A stretch of DNA of 27,755 nucleotides from JBJHBY01 sp050485745 (GTDB taxonomy: Bacteria > Pseudomonadota > Gammaproteobacteria > Pseudomonadales > CAMLJR01): assembly GCA_050485745.1 (NCBI GenBank), contig JBJHBY010000010.1, forward strand, positions 1-27,755. The letters are read 5' to 3'. Shown in pieces: positions 1 through 7,428 of the stretch. A program made the translations under genes and the position numbers. A model generated the notes under the pieces. It worked only from the letters and a program-made list of their open reading frames with translations. It was not told where the DNA came from and ran no database searches. Position 1 is the stretch's first letter; each line of letters opens with the position of its first letter.

Positions 1-442
1 CTACCGGACCCGAGTCCTTGCGGCCGATCGCATCCAGGGCACCGGTCAGCGCGATGTAGTTGATATCGTGCCCCGCTGCCTGGGCCAGGGGGCCATTCTG
101 CCCCCAGCCGGTCATCCGCCCATAGACCAGGGCAGGATTACGGGCGTGACAATGTTCCGGGCCCAGGCCAAGCTTTTCGGCGACACCGGGCCGGTAGCCC
201 TCGATCAGCACCTGAGCGCCCTCGATCAGCCGAAGAACCACATCCAGCCCCTCGGGCTGTTTCAGATTGACTGCGATGGAGCGCCGTCCGCGGGCCAGCA
301 CATCGGTGGGTGGCGACATCGCACCCGGGCGCTCGACGCGGATTACCTCGGCACCCAGGTCGGACAGTAACATTCCGGCGAAGGGACCGGGGCCAATACC
401 GGCAAGCTCGATGACGCGAATCCCTTGCAAGGGGCCGGACAT
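1..442 (-). CDS. Alpha-methylacyl-CoA racemase (CaiB/BaiF family), 3' part cut by window edge
   Basis: The N-terminal 147 codons of a family III CoA-transferase-fold protein of the alpha-methylacyl-CoA racemase type; the rest lies beyond the left edge. These enzymes interconvert (2R)- and (2S)-methylacyl-CoA so that branched side chains (sterol, bile-acid or isoprenoid acids) can enter beta-oxidation. The start MSGPLQGIRVIELAGIGPGP matches the family N-terminus. GWGQNGPLAQAAGHDINYIA carries H125, which corresponds to catalytic His126 of mycobacterial MCR; the partner Asp would be off the window. The ATG at 442 is preceded by AGGAG at 6-7 nt spacing. It is the last visible gene of the cluster, 130 nt downstream of an EchA19-like hydratase. 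A generic CaiB-type CoA-transferase is the alternative, but the GHDINY-IALTGALDAIGR run is typical of racemases. Confidence 0.88.
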   Translation of the reverse strand, partial: MSGPLQGIRVIELAGIGPGPFAGMLLSDLGAEVIRVERPGAMSPPTDVLARGRRSIAVNLKQPEGLDVVLRLIEGAQVLIEGYRPGVAEKLGLGPEHCHARNPALVYGRMTGWGQNGPLAQAAGHDINYIALTGALDAIGRKDSGPV

Positions 443-528
443 GGGAATCTCCTGATCACGATGAAAAAGCAGTGTTGCTGACGCAGACTAGCCTGGCAGG
501 TCCTGTGGACGTTTCGGCGCAGGGGGGA

Positions 529-562
529 CGCTGGGTTAAGCGGCACAGCCGCAAACCCAGCG
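529..562 (-). other. Strong intercistronic hairpin after the enoyl-CoA hydratase
   Basis: A 9-bp outer stem (CGCTGGGTT with AACCCAGCG) encloses a 5-bp inner stem (GCGGC with GCCGC) and a 3-nt loop. It starts about 10 nt after the stop codon at 573-575. No U-run follows on the minus strand, so it is not a canonical intrinsic terminator. It could protect the 3' end of the upstream transcript or partly attenuate expression of the racemase gene. The structure is read by eye and no folding energy was computed. Confidence 0.6.
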
Positions 563-572
563 CGCGCGAACC

Positions 573-1391
573 TTACTTGCCCTTGAACTGGGCCTTGCGC
601 TTTTCCTTGAAGGCTTTCATGCCTTCCTTCGCATCCTCCGTGGCGAACACCGGCCAGCCGATCTCGTCGGACTGCTTCATCGCCTCGTCTTCGTGCAGGC
701 ATTCCTGGTGTTCACGCAGGGAGCGGGTCACGGCCTTGACCGCGACAGGACCATTCTCGCAGATCTGGGCGGCAATCTTCTTCGCCTCTGCCAGCGTCTG
801 CCCTTTCGGCACGATACGATTGATCAATCCCCAGCGCAGAGCCTCTTCCGCGGTGACGTGACGGCCGGTGAGCAGCACCTCCGCGGCCAGGCAATACGGA
901 ATCTGCCGGCGCAGGCGGATGGTCGAGCCAGCCATGGGGTAAAGCCCGCGAGCCACCTCGGTCACCCCGTAGATCGAGCCCTCCGCACCGACACGGATAT
1001 CGGTACCCTGCAGGATCTCCGTGCCACCCGCCAGAGCGTAGCCCTCAACCGCCAGCAGCAGCGGTTTGTTCGGGCGGTTGTCACGCAACAGGGCCTGCCA
1101 GTGCAGGTTCGGCACTTCCTGCATCAGACGCTGGATTTCCTCGCCATCGGGGCTGCCCTCGGTTCCGACCTTCAGATCCATGCCGGCACAGAAGGTATCG
1201 CCATTGGCGGTGAGAATCGCACAGTACAGGCTGTCGTCTTCATCGAGCAGACGCCAGGCCTTGTAAAGGCCCACCAGCATGGCCGGGCTGAAGGCATTCT
1301 TGGCCTCGGGCCGGTTGAGGGTGACGATCAGTACCGGGCCGTCCCGCTCCACGATGCAGTTTTTGGTGCTGATGGCGAGTTCTTCACTCAT
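573..1391 (-). CDS. Enoyl-CoA hydratase, EchA19-like crotonase
   Basis: A 272-residue crotonase-fold protein expected to hydrate a trans-2-enoyl-CoA. The oxyanion-hole segments are CAGMDL (68-73) and AGGTE (121-125), and the two catalytic glutamates fall at E125 and E145. The run AGGTEILQGTDIRV, then GLYPMAGS, LRRQIPY and LLTGRHVTAEEA, strongly resembles mycobacterial EchA19, whose gene lies next to fadD19 and which acts on sterol side-chain enoyl-CoA. That assignment is from memory of the family, not from a search. The ATG at 1391 has a GGAG site upstream; a longer frame upstream runs through repeat DNA and was rejected. The gene is separated from the next hydratase by a repeat-filled 185-nt gap, so it may be expressed independently. 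Confidence 0.9.
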   Translation of the reverse strand: MSEELAISTKNCIVERDGPVLIVTLNRPEAKNAFSPAMLVGLYKAWRLLDEDDSLYCAILTANGDTFCAGMDLKVGTEGSPDGEEIQRLMQEVPNLHWQALLRDNRPNKPLLLAVEGYALAGGTEILQGTDIRVGAEGSIYGVTEVARGLYPMAGSTIRLRRQIPYCLAAEVLLTGRHVTAEEALRWGLINRIVPKGQTLAEAKKIAAQICENGPVAVKAVTRSLREHQECLHEDEAMKQSDEIGWPVFATEDAKEGMKAFKEKRKAQFKGK

Positions 1392-1422
1392 GGTTGGCTC
1401 CAGAATTTCTGGTGGTTGAAAC

Positions 1423-1497
1423 GGTGGAAAAGGCTGCGCCGTTTTCCACCCTACATGCACGGGCGACAGGGTGGAAAACGGCGCAGTCTTTTCCACC
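1423..1497. repeat. Pair of inverted REP-like palindromes
   Basis: Two 29-nt arms, 1423-1451 and 1469-1497, are reverse complements with a single mismatch, separated by a 17-nt loop. Each arm is itself a near-palindrome framed by GGTGGAAAA and TTTTCCACC around a GGC/GCC core. So one large cruciform or two small hairpins could form. This head-to-head arrangement resembles REP/BIME-type intergenic elements. No other copy occurs in the window. Confidence 0.8.
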
Positions 1498-1536
1498 GAA
1501 AGCGGTGAAGCCCTTCCACCGAAAACGGTGAAGCTT
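1491..1536. repeat. 23-bp tandem direct repeat, two copies
   Basis: Units 1491-1513 and 1514-1536 share TTCCACCGAAA-CGGTGAAG and differ at about three positions. Each contains a small CACCG...CGGTG palindrome. The first unit begins inside the right arm of the preceding inverted repeat, and a further partial TTCCGCC follows. The block therefore looks like one decaying composite repeat occupying most of the gap between the two hydratase genes. Confidence 0.75.
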
Positions 1537-1576
1537 TTTCCGCCGCCCCACTTTTGTATCTCCCGGTATCGAGCCC

Positions 1577-2383
1577 TCAACGGCCCCTGTAAACCGGTTC
1601 ACGCTTTTCCTTGAATGCCCGCGGGCCTTCACGCGCATCCTCACTGGCCATCACCCGCGCGGACAACTCGCGTTCAATGGCATAGCCCTGCTCCAGCGAC
1701 ACACCGCTGCTGCGCAGGGCACATTGCTTGATCGCCTGGGTGGCCAGAGGACCATTGCGGGCAATGCGCATGGCCAGTGCCTCGGCGGTCGAGTGCAGCT
1801 CCGCCATCGGCACCACGCGGTTGACGATACCCCAGTCCAGCGCCTGCGTGGCACTGATGGGATCGCCCGTGAGCATCATTTCCATCGCCCTTGCCCAATC
1901 CAGCTGGCGAGGCAGACGCACCATCGAGCCACCACCGGGCACAATGGCACGCTGCACTTCGGGAAGGGCAAAACGCGCATGCTCGGCAGCCACACGCAGA
2001 TCGGTACACTGGATAATCTCGAAGCCACCGCCGACGGCGGCACCATTGACTGCGGCGATGACCGGCTTGCTCAGGGTGTCATCGCGCAACAGGCCGCGGT
2101 CCATCACCGAGAGGTCGGCGAGAAAGGCCCGCTCCTCGTCGGATGCAGGCTGCCGCCCTCCGGAGAACAGGGGAATCAGCTCGGCAAGATCGCCACCGGC
2201 ACTGAAAGTGTCTTCGCCAGCGCCGGTCAGAATCGCAACACGGATGGCATCATCGGCCTGGATTTCCGCCCAGGCCGATGCCAGCTGCACAAAGGCGGCC
2301 GGTGTCAGGGTGTTCTTGCGCTGCGGCCGGTTGAAGGTGACCCAGGCCAGCGCGCCGCGCTTCTCGAACAGAATATCGGACAT
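1577..2383 (-). CDS. Enoyl-CoA hydratase/isomerase family protein
   Basis: A second, divergent crotonase paralogue of 268 residues. The oxyanion-hole loops are SAGGDL (61-66) and GGGFE (118-122); the catalytic glutamate positions are E122 and E142 in the ALPEVQRAIVPGGG stretch. It should act on an acyl-CoA intermediate as hydratase or isomerase; the substrate cannot be read from the sequence. I chose the ATG at 2383. A GTG lies immediately upstream at 2386 with the same GAGG ribosome site, so the protein may start one residue earlier. It begins 11 nt after the stop codon of the acyl-CoA synthetase, so the two are almost certainly co-transcribed. The C-terminus EDAREGPRAFKEKREP is typical of the family. 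Confidence 0.9.
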   Translation of the reverse strand: MSDILFEKRGALAWVTFNRPQRKNTLTPAAFVQLASAWAEIQADDAIRVAILTGAGEDTFSAGGDLAELIPLFSGGRQPASDEERAFLADLSVMDRGLLRDDTLSKPVIAAVNGAAVGGGFEIIQCTDLRVAAEHARFALPEVQRAIVPGGGSMVRLPRQLDWARAMEMMLTGDPISATQALDWGIVNRVVPMAELHSTAEALAMRIARNGPLATQAIKQCALRSSGVSLEQGYAIERELSARVMASEDAREGPRAFKEKREPVYRGR

Positions 2384-2394
2384 CACCCGGCGCC

Positions 2395-4026
2395 TCAGCC
2401 CACCTTGTACTGACCGCTCTCAGCGTACTCCTTGGCCTTGGCATAGTTCGGCTTGCCGCTGGGCGCACGGGGTATTTCAGGCACAACATGCAGCTCGCGC
2501 GGTACCTTGTAGCCCGCGATATGCTGCCGCGCCGTCTCCTGCAACGCATCCAGCGCGACCTTCTGACCGTCACGCACAGCGACCACCGCAGTCACCTTGC
2601 TGCCCCAACGCTCGTCGGGTGTTCCGACCACCAGCGCATCAAATACCGCGGGGTGTGCTTTCAGCGCCTGCTCCACCTCTTCCGGATAGATTTTTTCACC
2701 ACCGGAGTTGATGCAATTGGAACCGCGGCCAAACACAGTGATACTGCCATCTTCCTCGAGCTGGGCCTCATCGCCGGTCAGCAGCCAGGTCTTGCCGTCC
2801 ACCTTGACGAAGGTCTTGGCGGTCTTGGCGGGGTCGTTGTAGTAACCCACCGGAATGTATCCCGAGCGCGCGAAGATACCCACCTCGCCGGGCCTGGCAT
2901 GGCGATGGGCCTCGCCCTCGCGATCGATGATCACGTCCATGAAATCCGAGCGCACCACATTGCCAAGACCGCCTTCGGACTTCTTCTGCCCGCTGTCCAT
3001 CCCCATCTGCCCGGACTCGGACGAGCCGAAAGAGTTGGTGATGAACACGTTGGGGAAGTGCCGGCGGAAGGCCTCCTGCTTGGATTCGGAGAAGACCGCG
3101 CCACCGGAACCGACATTGAATACACTGCTCAAATCCCAGCGATTCGGATTGGCCTCCAGGGCATCCAGCAAGGGAATCGCCATGGCATCACCAACAATGG
3201 TCACGGCATTGACACGTTCTTTCTCGACCTGTTCCCAGACATCTTCGCCACGCAGCGAGCGATGCGGGTTCAGTACCACCTTGTTGCCGGCGAGCAGCTG
3301 GATACAGGTGTACCACCAGCAGGCGCCATGCATCAGCGGTGCCAGCGCCATACCGGCAATGGCGTGCTCGGAAATACGGCTGACGATGTCCTCGGGCTTC
3401 TGGCAGGGTCCATGGGGGGAGAAGTGCCCACCACCGCCCATGGCGGCAAAGAACACATTCTTGTGCGGCCACATCACGCCCTTGGGCATCCCTGTGGTAC
3501 CGCCGGTATAAAGAATGAACAGGTCGTCGTCGGAGCGCTCCGCGAAATCCCGTTTGTCGGGATGCGCCGCGAGGGCCTGCTCATAGGGCACGGAACCCAC
3601 GGTCGCCAGATCCTCACCGGACTCGTCGTCCACCGCGACCAGGGTCTTCAGCCCCGGGGCGGCGGTGCGCACCTCGGCAATATGCGGAGTGAATTCGCGG
3701 TGATGGATGCAGGCCACCATGTTGGCATTGTCAAAAATGTAGAGCAGCTCGTCCTTGACGTAGCGGTAGTTGACGTTGACCGGTACCGCACGGATCTTGA
3801 AGCAGGCCAGCATGCCTTCGAGATACTCGTTGCAGTTGTACATGTACAGGCCAACGTTATCCCCGGCCTTGACGCCCTGGGCAGCCAGATAATGGGCCAG
3901 GCGATTGGAGCGCTTCTCAAGGTCACCGTAGGTGACACGCTGCTCGCCGCAGACCAGCGCTTCACGCTCCGGCACGGTGTCCGCCACCTGCTCGAACAGA
4001 TCGGCAATATTGAAATGTAGGCTCAT
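2395..4026 (-). CDS. Long-chain/steroid acyl-CoA synthetase, FadD19-like (ANL superfamily)
   Basis: A 543-residue acyl-adenylate-forming ligase that activates a carboxylic acid with ATP and CoA. Visible motifs are the P-loop LYTGGTTGMPKG (172-183), the adenylate-binding GSSESGQMG, the hinge and gate region LLTGDEAQLEEDG, FGRGSNCINSGGEKIYPEEVE, and the C-terminal catalytic lysine K525 in APSGKPNYAK. The opening FNIADLFEQVADTVPEREAL, the NVNYRYVKDELLYIFDNANMVA stretch and GDAMAIPLLDAL closely resemble mycobacterial FadD19, which activates C24-branched or C25-type sterol side-chain acids. The substrate is inferred from that likeness. A CAGGA site precedes the ATG. It lies between the thiolase-like pair and a hydratase, as a catabolic operon would place it. 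Confidence 0.92.
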   Translation of the reverse strand: MSLHFNIADLFEQVADTVPEREALVCGEQRVTYGDLEKRSNRLAHYLAAQGVKAGDNVGLYMYNCNEYLEGMLACFKIRAVPVNVNYRYVKDELLYIFDNANMVACIHHREFTPHIAEVRTAAPGLKTLVAVDDESGEDLATVGSVPYEQALAAHPDKRDFAERSDDDLFILYTGGTTGMPKGVMWPHKNVFFAAMGGGGHFSPHGPCQKPEDIVSRISEHAIAGMALAPLMHGACWWYTCIQLLAGNKVVLNPHRSLRGEDVWEQVEKERVNAVTIVGDAMAIPLLDALEANPNRWDLSSVFNVGSGGAVFSESKQEAFRRHFPNVFITNSFGSSESGQMGMDSGQKKSEGGLGNVVRSDFMDVIIDREGEAHRHARPGEVGIFARSGYIPVGYYNDPAKTAKTFVKVDGKTWLLTGDEAQLEEDGSITVFGRGSNCINSGGEKIYPEEVEQALKAHPAVFDALVVGTPDERWGSKVTAVVAVRDGQKVALDALQETARQHIAGYKVPRELHVVPEIPRAPSGKPNYAKAKEYAESGQYKVG

Positions 4027-4057
4027 GGTCTCGTCCTGCTGTCAGTATGTGACTGGA

Positions 4058-4079
4058 GCGGGCACCTCCAGGTGCCCGC
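4058..4079. other. Perfect 10-bp-stem hairpin between thiolase-like gene and acyl-CoA synthetase
   Basis: GCGGGCACCT and AGGTGCCCGC are exact reverse complements separated by 2 nt. The hairpin starts 6 nt past the thiolase-like stop codon and ends about 30 nt before the synthetase ATG. No T-run follows on the minus strand. It may act as an mRNA processing or stability element or as a partial terminator; an operator palindrome is the other reading. Confidence 0.65.
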
Positions 4080-4085
4080 CGGCGA

Positions 4086-5249
4086 TCAGGGCTTGTCGGC
4101 GCTGACGGCCCACATGGCGTAAAACTGGGCACCGCCACCATAGGCATGTCCCATGGCATTGCGCGCCCCTTCCACCTGGTGCGCACCCGCGTCCTGGCGA
4201 ACCTGCCGCGCCGCCTCCGCAAACCGGATCATACCGGAGGCACCAATCGGGTTGGAAGAAAGCACTCCGCCCGACGGGTTCCAGGGGATATCGCCTCCCT
4301 CATCGAGGCTGGTCGCACCCTCCATGGTCAATCTCCAGCCCTCGCCGACATCCGCAAAGCCGAGATTTTCCAGCCACATCGGCTCGTACCAGGAGAATGG
4401 CACGTAGATTTCCGCGCAATCCAGGTCCTTGCGGGGGTTGCTGATACCCGCCTGGCGGTACACGTCACGGGCGCAGTCACGGCCGGCCTGGGGGTTGACC
4501 TGCTCACGCCCGGCATACATCGTGGGCTCTGAGCGCATGGCCACACCGCGAATCCAGGCGGGCTTTTTCGGGCTTTGCCCGACCAGGTCCTCGTGGGCAA
4601 TGACCATGGCGCAGGCACCATCAGAGGACGGACAGCTTTCCAGAAAGCGCAGCGGTTCCCACAGCATGGGGGACTGCTCCACCATCTCGTCGTTGATGTC
4701 CTTCAGCTGCAGGTGCGCCAGCGGATTGCGCAGCGCGTGCAGGCGATCCTTCACCGCAACACGGATACCGACGTTATAGGGCGCCTTCGAACGCCGCATG
4801 TACTCGCGAATGATCGGCGCGAAGTAACCGCCGGCACCGGCATTGAGGTGTACCGAGAACGGCTGCGGCGTGGACAGCGCCCACATCGCATTGGACTCGG
4901 ACTGCTTCTCGAACGCCACCGTCAGCACCCGCTTGAATACGCCACTCTGCACATGCGAGGCGGCGACAATGGCGGTGGAGCCACCCACAGAGCCCGCGGT
5001 GTGCACCCGCAGCATGGGCTTGCCATTGCAGCCCAGCGCATCAGCGAGATACAGCTCCGGCATCACCACGCCCTCGAACATATCGGGGGCCTTGCCGATG
5101 ATCACCGCGTCGATATCGGACCAGGTGAGGCCCGCATCCATCAGCGCGTTCCAGGCGGCCTCCCGCAGCAGGCCCGCAATGGAGACATCCTTGCGCTTGG
5201 TGCAATATTTGGTCTGACCAATCCCTACGACCGCAGCCAGCTCTGCCAT
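4086..5249 (-). CDS. SCPx/Ltp-type thiolase-fold protein without the thiolase cysteine
   Basis: A 387-residue thiolase-superfamily protein of the lipid-transfer (SCPx/Ltp) branch. The fold is clear: N-terminal VVGIGQTKY, the SDGACAMVIA stretch (209-218), NPSGGVLSSNPIGASG (324-339) and GHAYGGGAQFYAMW (367-380). Classical thiolase residues are missing. The nucleophile loop reads RVHTAGSVGGST (81-92), with Gly86 where the cysteine belongs; the GHP histidine is Asn333; the C-terminal cysteine site is Tyr370. Ltp2-type relatives with such losses pair with DUF35 proteins and catalyse retro-aldol C-C cleavage of steroid side-chain acyl-CoA using tyrosines. By analogy this may be an aldolase rather than a thiolase. 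The ATG directly abuts the upstream partner's stop codon, implying coupled translation. Confidence 0.85.
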   Translation of the reverse strand: MAELAAVVGIGQTKYCTKRKDVSIAGLLREAAWNALMDAGLTWSDIDAVIIGKAPDMFEGVVMPELYLADALGCNGKPMLRVHTAGSVGGSTAIVAASHVQSGVFKRVLTVAFEKQSESNAMWALSTPQPFSVHLNAGAGGYFAPIIREYMRRSKAPYNVGIRVAVKDRLHALRNPLAHLQLKDINDEMVEQSPMLWEPLRFLESCPSSDGACAMVIAHEDLVGQSPKKPAWIRGVAMRSEPTMYAGREQVNPQAGRDCARDVYRQAGISNPRKDLDCAEIYVPFSWYEPMWLENLGFADVGEGWRLTMEGATSLDEGGDIPWNPSGGVLSSNPIGASGMIRFAEAARQVRQDAGAHQVEGARNAMGHAYGGGAQFYAMWAVSADKP

Positions 5250-6308
5250 TTATGCTCCCTCCAACACGGTAACCAGGTTCTGCTGCAGGCACGGACCGGA
5301 GGTCGCATGTGCCACACCGCGCGTGTACTCCCCGGCAATAATGCGCTTTGCCACCTCGCCGATACGCGACAGGCCCGACGCCATCATCAGATTGCCCGCC
5401 AGCACGCCGCCCGAGGGGTTCACCACCACGTCGTCGCCCAGATTCAGGGCACGCCGCAGCAGGATTTCCTGGTGACTGAAGGGGGCATACAGTTCCGCCA
5501 CCTGCACCGGCGCCGCACCCACGCCGGCACGCTCCCCGGCAATGGCCGTGGAAGGTGACACGGTGAGGTCACGCATACCGGGATAGTGCGCCTCGATGCG
5601 GTGATCGATCCCTTTGACCACGGCATAGGGCTTGCCCCACTCCCGCGCCTTCTCGACAGTGCAGATGACCATGGCGGAGGCGCCATCGGAAACCGGGCAG
5701 CAATCGTGCTTGCGCAGCGGGGACAGGTAGGTCGGCTCCGCCAGCAGCTGCTGGACGCTGTATTCGCCCTTGAGCTGGGCATGAGGGTTGTTCATGGCAC
5801 TGGCACGCGAACGCACCACCACCTCGGCCATCTCACGCTCGCTGATCACCCCGGCATCCAGCATCGCTCGCGCCTGCAGCGCCGCGAGGCTGATCGAGTC
5901 CACCCACAGCGGCGCCAGGTAATAGGGGTCGAGTTGCAGCGTCAGCACATTGGGCAGGTCGCCAGGGCTGGACTTGCCGAAGCCGTAGATCAGGGCGGAT
6001 TCCGCGTGGCCCATCTGGATCTTCAGCCAGGATTCGTAGAAAGCCCAGGCCGCGTCCATCTCGACATGGGATTCCTTGATCGGCGGCACCGCACCCAGCG
6101 CATCGACACCGGCGACGAAGGCGAAGGCCGCACCCTGCAGGTAGTCACAGCTGCCCGAACAGGTGAAGTCGACATCCTGCACGGTGCCTAGACCGGCTCC
6201 ATCCAGCGCACGGCGGATGATAGGCATGATCAGTTCGACTTCGTTCTGGGCTCCGGCATCGCGCATGCAGTCAGACTGCGCGAAGGAGACAATGGCAACA
6301 TCTCGCAT
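5250..6308 (-). CDS. Second, divergent thiolase-fold protein, probable partner subunit
   Basis: A 352-residue thiolase-superfamily protein, about 35 residues shorter than its neighbour and only distantly similar. Shared landmarks are CCPVSDGASAMVI (203-215), VAELYAPFSHQEILL (270-284) and VVNPSGGVLAGNLMMASG (295-312). The nucleophile region reads HVEMDAAWAFYESW (81-94) with no cysteine, and the GHP histidine motif is replaced by GNLMM. A late cysteine, C340, sits near the usual C-terminal cysteine, but its context is not canonical. Claisen-type thiolysis is therefore unlikely. It could be the second half of a heteromeric aldolase, or act with the other DUF35 protein. The start at 6308 is set by MRDVAIVSFAQSD, the normal family N-terminus, 4 nt after the DUF35 stop; an upstream in-frame extension was rejected. 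Confidence 0.83.
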   Translation of the reverse strand: MRDVAIVSFAQSDCMRDAGAQNEVELIMPIIRRALDGAGLGTVQDVDFTCSGSCDYLQGAAFAFVAGVDALGAVPPIKESHVEMDAAWAFYESWLKIQMGHAESALIYGFGKSSPGDLPNVLTLQLDPYYLAPLWVDSISLAALQARAMLDAGVISEREMAEVVVRSRASAMNNPHAQLKGEYSVQQLLAEPTYLSPLRKHDCCPVSDGASAMVICTVEKAREWGKPYAVVKGIDHRIEAHYPGMRDLTVSPSTAIAGERAGVGAAPVQVAELYAPFSHQEILLRRALNLGDDVVVNPSGGVLAGNLMMASGLSRIGEVAKRIIAGEYTRGVAHATSGPCLQQNLVTVLEGA

Positions 6309-6312
6309 GGCG

Positions 6313-6840
6313 TTATTCTCCCTCACCCCTGGTGAAATCGGTGGCAAGCCGCTCCGGCGGCACATCAGGTTCGTCGAGCGGCTCGAAGTACTCGATGTTC
6401 TCCATCTTGTAATCCCACGTGGAAGCATCCCGCCAGCGCGCCTGTACACGCATGCCGATGCGCACGTCTTCGTTGGCGCAACCGCTGATCAGGTGGATGA
6501 AGGAGATGCTGGCGCCATCCGGAATCAGGTTGGCCACGACAAAGGGAGGTTTGATCGGGTTGCCCGGAATCGGAATGTGGACGATGGTGAAGGACTCCAC
6601 CGTGGCCTTGTCGGACAGCTCCACATCCTCGACCGTCGGCACACCGCAGCGCGCACAGGAGCCACGGGGGGGCAGGTAGACGTGCCCATTGGGGCAGCGC
6701 TGGCCAACCAGACGCCCCTTCTTCAACTGGGTCAGGAAGCCGGTCGCGGCACGGCCGGCGGTAAAGTTGTACTGCAGGTAGATCGGCGCTTCCATGCCCG
6801 TGACCATCTCCCGCTCCTCGGGCTTGTTCTGCTCGCTCAT
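6313..6840 (-). CDS. DUF35 OB-fold acyl-CoA-associated protein with modified zinc ribbon
   Basis: A 175-residue DUF35 protein: a rubredoxin-like zinc ribbon (about 46-67) followed by an OB fold. The ribbon reads RCPNGHVYLPPRGSCARCG: C49, C62 and C65 are present, but the usual second cysteine is missing and H53 may replace it. The OB fold includes ATVESFTIVHIP and PFVVANLIPDGASISFIHL. DUF35 proteins form complexes with thiolase-fold partners; the DUF35 domain of ChsH2 binds the Ltp2 aldolase. Here a DUF35 gene lies 4 nt upstream of a thiolase-like gene, supporting the same kind of partnership. The charged N-terminal tail and the PPRG spacer are typical. The enzymatic partner, not this protein, would carry the active site. 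Confidence 0.85.
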   Translation of the reverse strand: MSEQNKPEEREMVTGMEAPIYLQYNFTAGRAATGFLTQLKKGRLVGQRCPNGHVYLPPRGSCARCGVPTVEDVELSDKATVESFTIVHIPIPGNPIKPPFVVANLIPDGASISFIHLISGCANEDVRIGMRVQARWRDASTWDYKMENIEYFEPLDEPDVPPERLATDFTRGEGE

Positions 6841-6852
6841 GGCGTCTCTCCC

Positions 6853-7296
6853 TCAGGCCGGCTCGAAGCAGGCGATGTCAGTGATATGGCCGCGGGTCTC
6901 TGCCGCCCAGCGCACGCGCACGCGGCCGCCGGTGGCCAGGGCCGATTCGGACGGGGCATCGATACAATGCAGCAGCGGGGTATCAGCACCATCCAGCTGA
7001 ATCAGGGCCCAGGCAAAGGGACGGTCCATGGGGTGATGACTGCGCGGCTCCTTGACCCAGCACCAGCTCTTGATCACGCCTTCGGTCCCCACCTTGACGA
7101 AATCGGAAAGCGCTTCCGCCGTCACCGGGTCATATTCCATAGGCGGCACCAGCACACGGCCATCACTACCGCGGATGCCCACCACATTGCGGTCACGCAG
7201 TTCGGTGAAAAAGCGTCCGATGACCGGTCCGGTGGACCGGGTATAGGTGAAACCAAGCTCAAACGCCTGGCTGAGGACTTCCGCCTCGGTCGCCAT
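6853..7296 (-). CDS. DUF35 OB-fold protein lacking zinc-ribbon cysteines
   Basis: A 147-residue DUF35-type protein. The helix (FELGFTYTRSTGPVIGRFF) and OB fold (VGTEGVIKSWCWVKEP, FAWALIQLDGADTPLLHCI, GGRVRVRW) are recognisable. The ribbon region, VVGIRGSDGRVLVPPMEYDP, has no metal-binding cysteine; only the PP turn survives. It probably serves as a structural or substrate-channel partner for one of the two thiolase-like proteins, matching the one-to-one count of DUF35 and thiolase-fold genes. It is the first gene of the cluster: a strong GAGGAG ribosome site sits 6 nt before the ATG, and a promoter-like sequence lies about 145 nt upstream. The next gene starts 12 nt after its stop. Function is inferred from the family and the neighbours. 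Confidence 0.8.
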   Translation of the reverse strand: MATEAEVLSQAFELGFTYTRSTGPVIGRFFTELRDRNVVGIRGSDGRVLVPPMEYDPVTAEALSDFVKVGTEGVIKSWCWVKEPRSHHPMDRPFAWALIQLDGADTPLLHCIDAPSESALATGGRVRVRWAAETRGHITDIACFEPA

Positions 7297-7428
7297 AGAT
7301 CACTCCTCGATAAGGATCGGCCAGGGCAGCGGATGAGACCGGCCCCGGCGGCTTACGCACCCGTCCGACAGGCGGCCGGGCACATGAACGTCCACTTGCT
7401 GTTACCGGGTTCCCGGGGCGCAGGGCAC

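Noticed and set aside
1423..1536. CRISPR-like array
   Set aside because: Only two 23-bp tandem units without spacers, and no cas genes nearby.
2488..4020. A 510-codon plus-strand frame opposite the acyl-CoA synthetase
   Set aside because: It is the mirror of an ANL-family gene with all its motifs intact.
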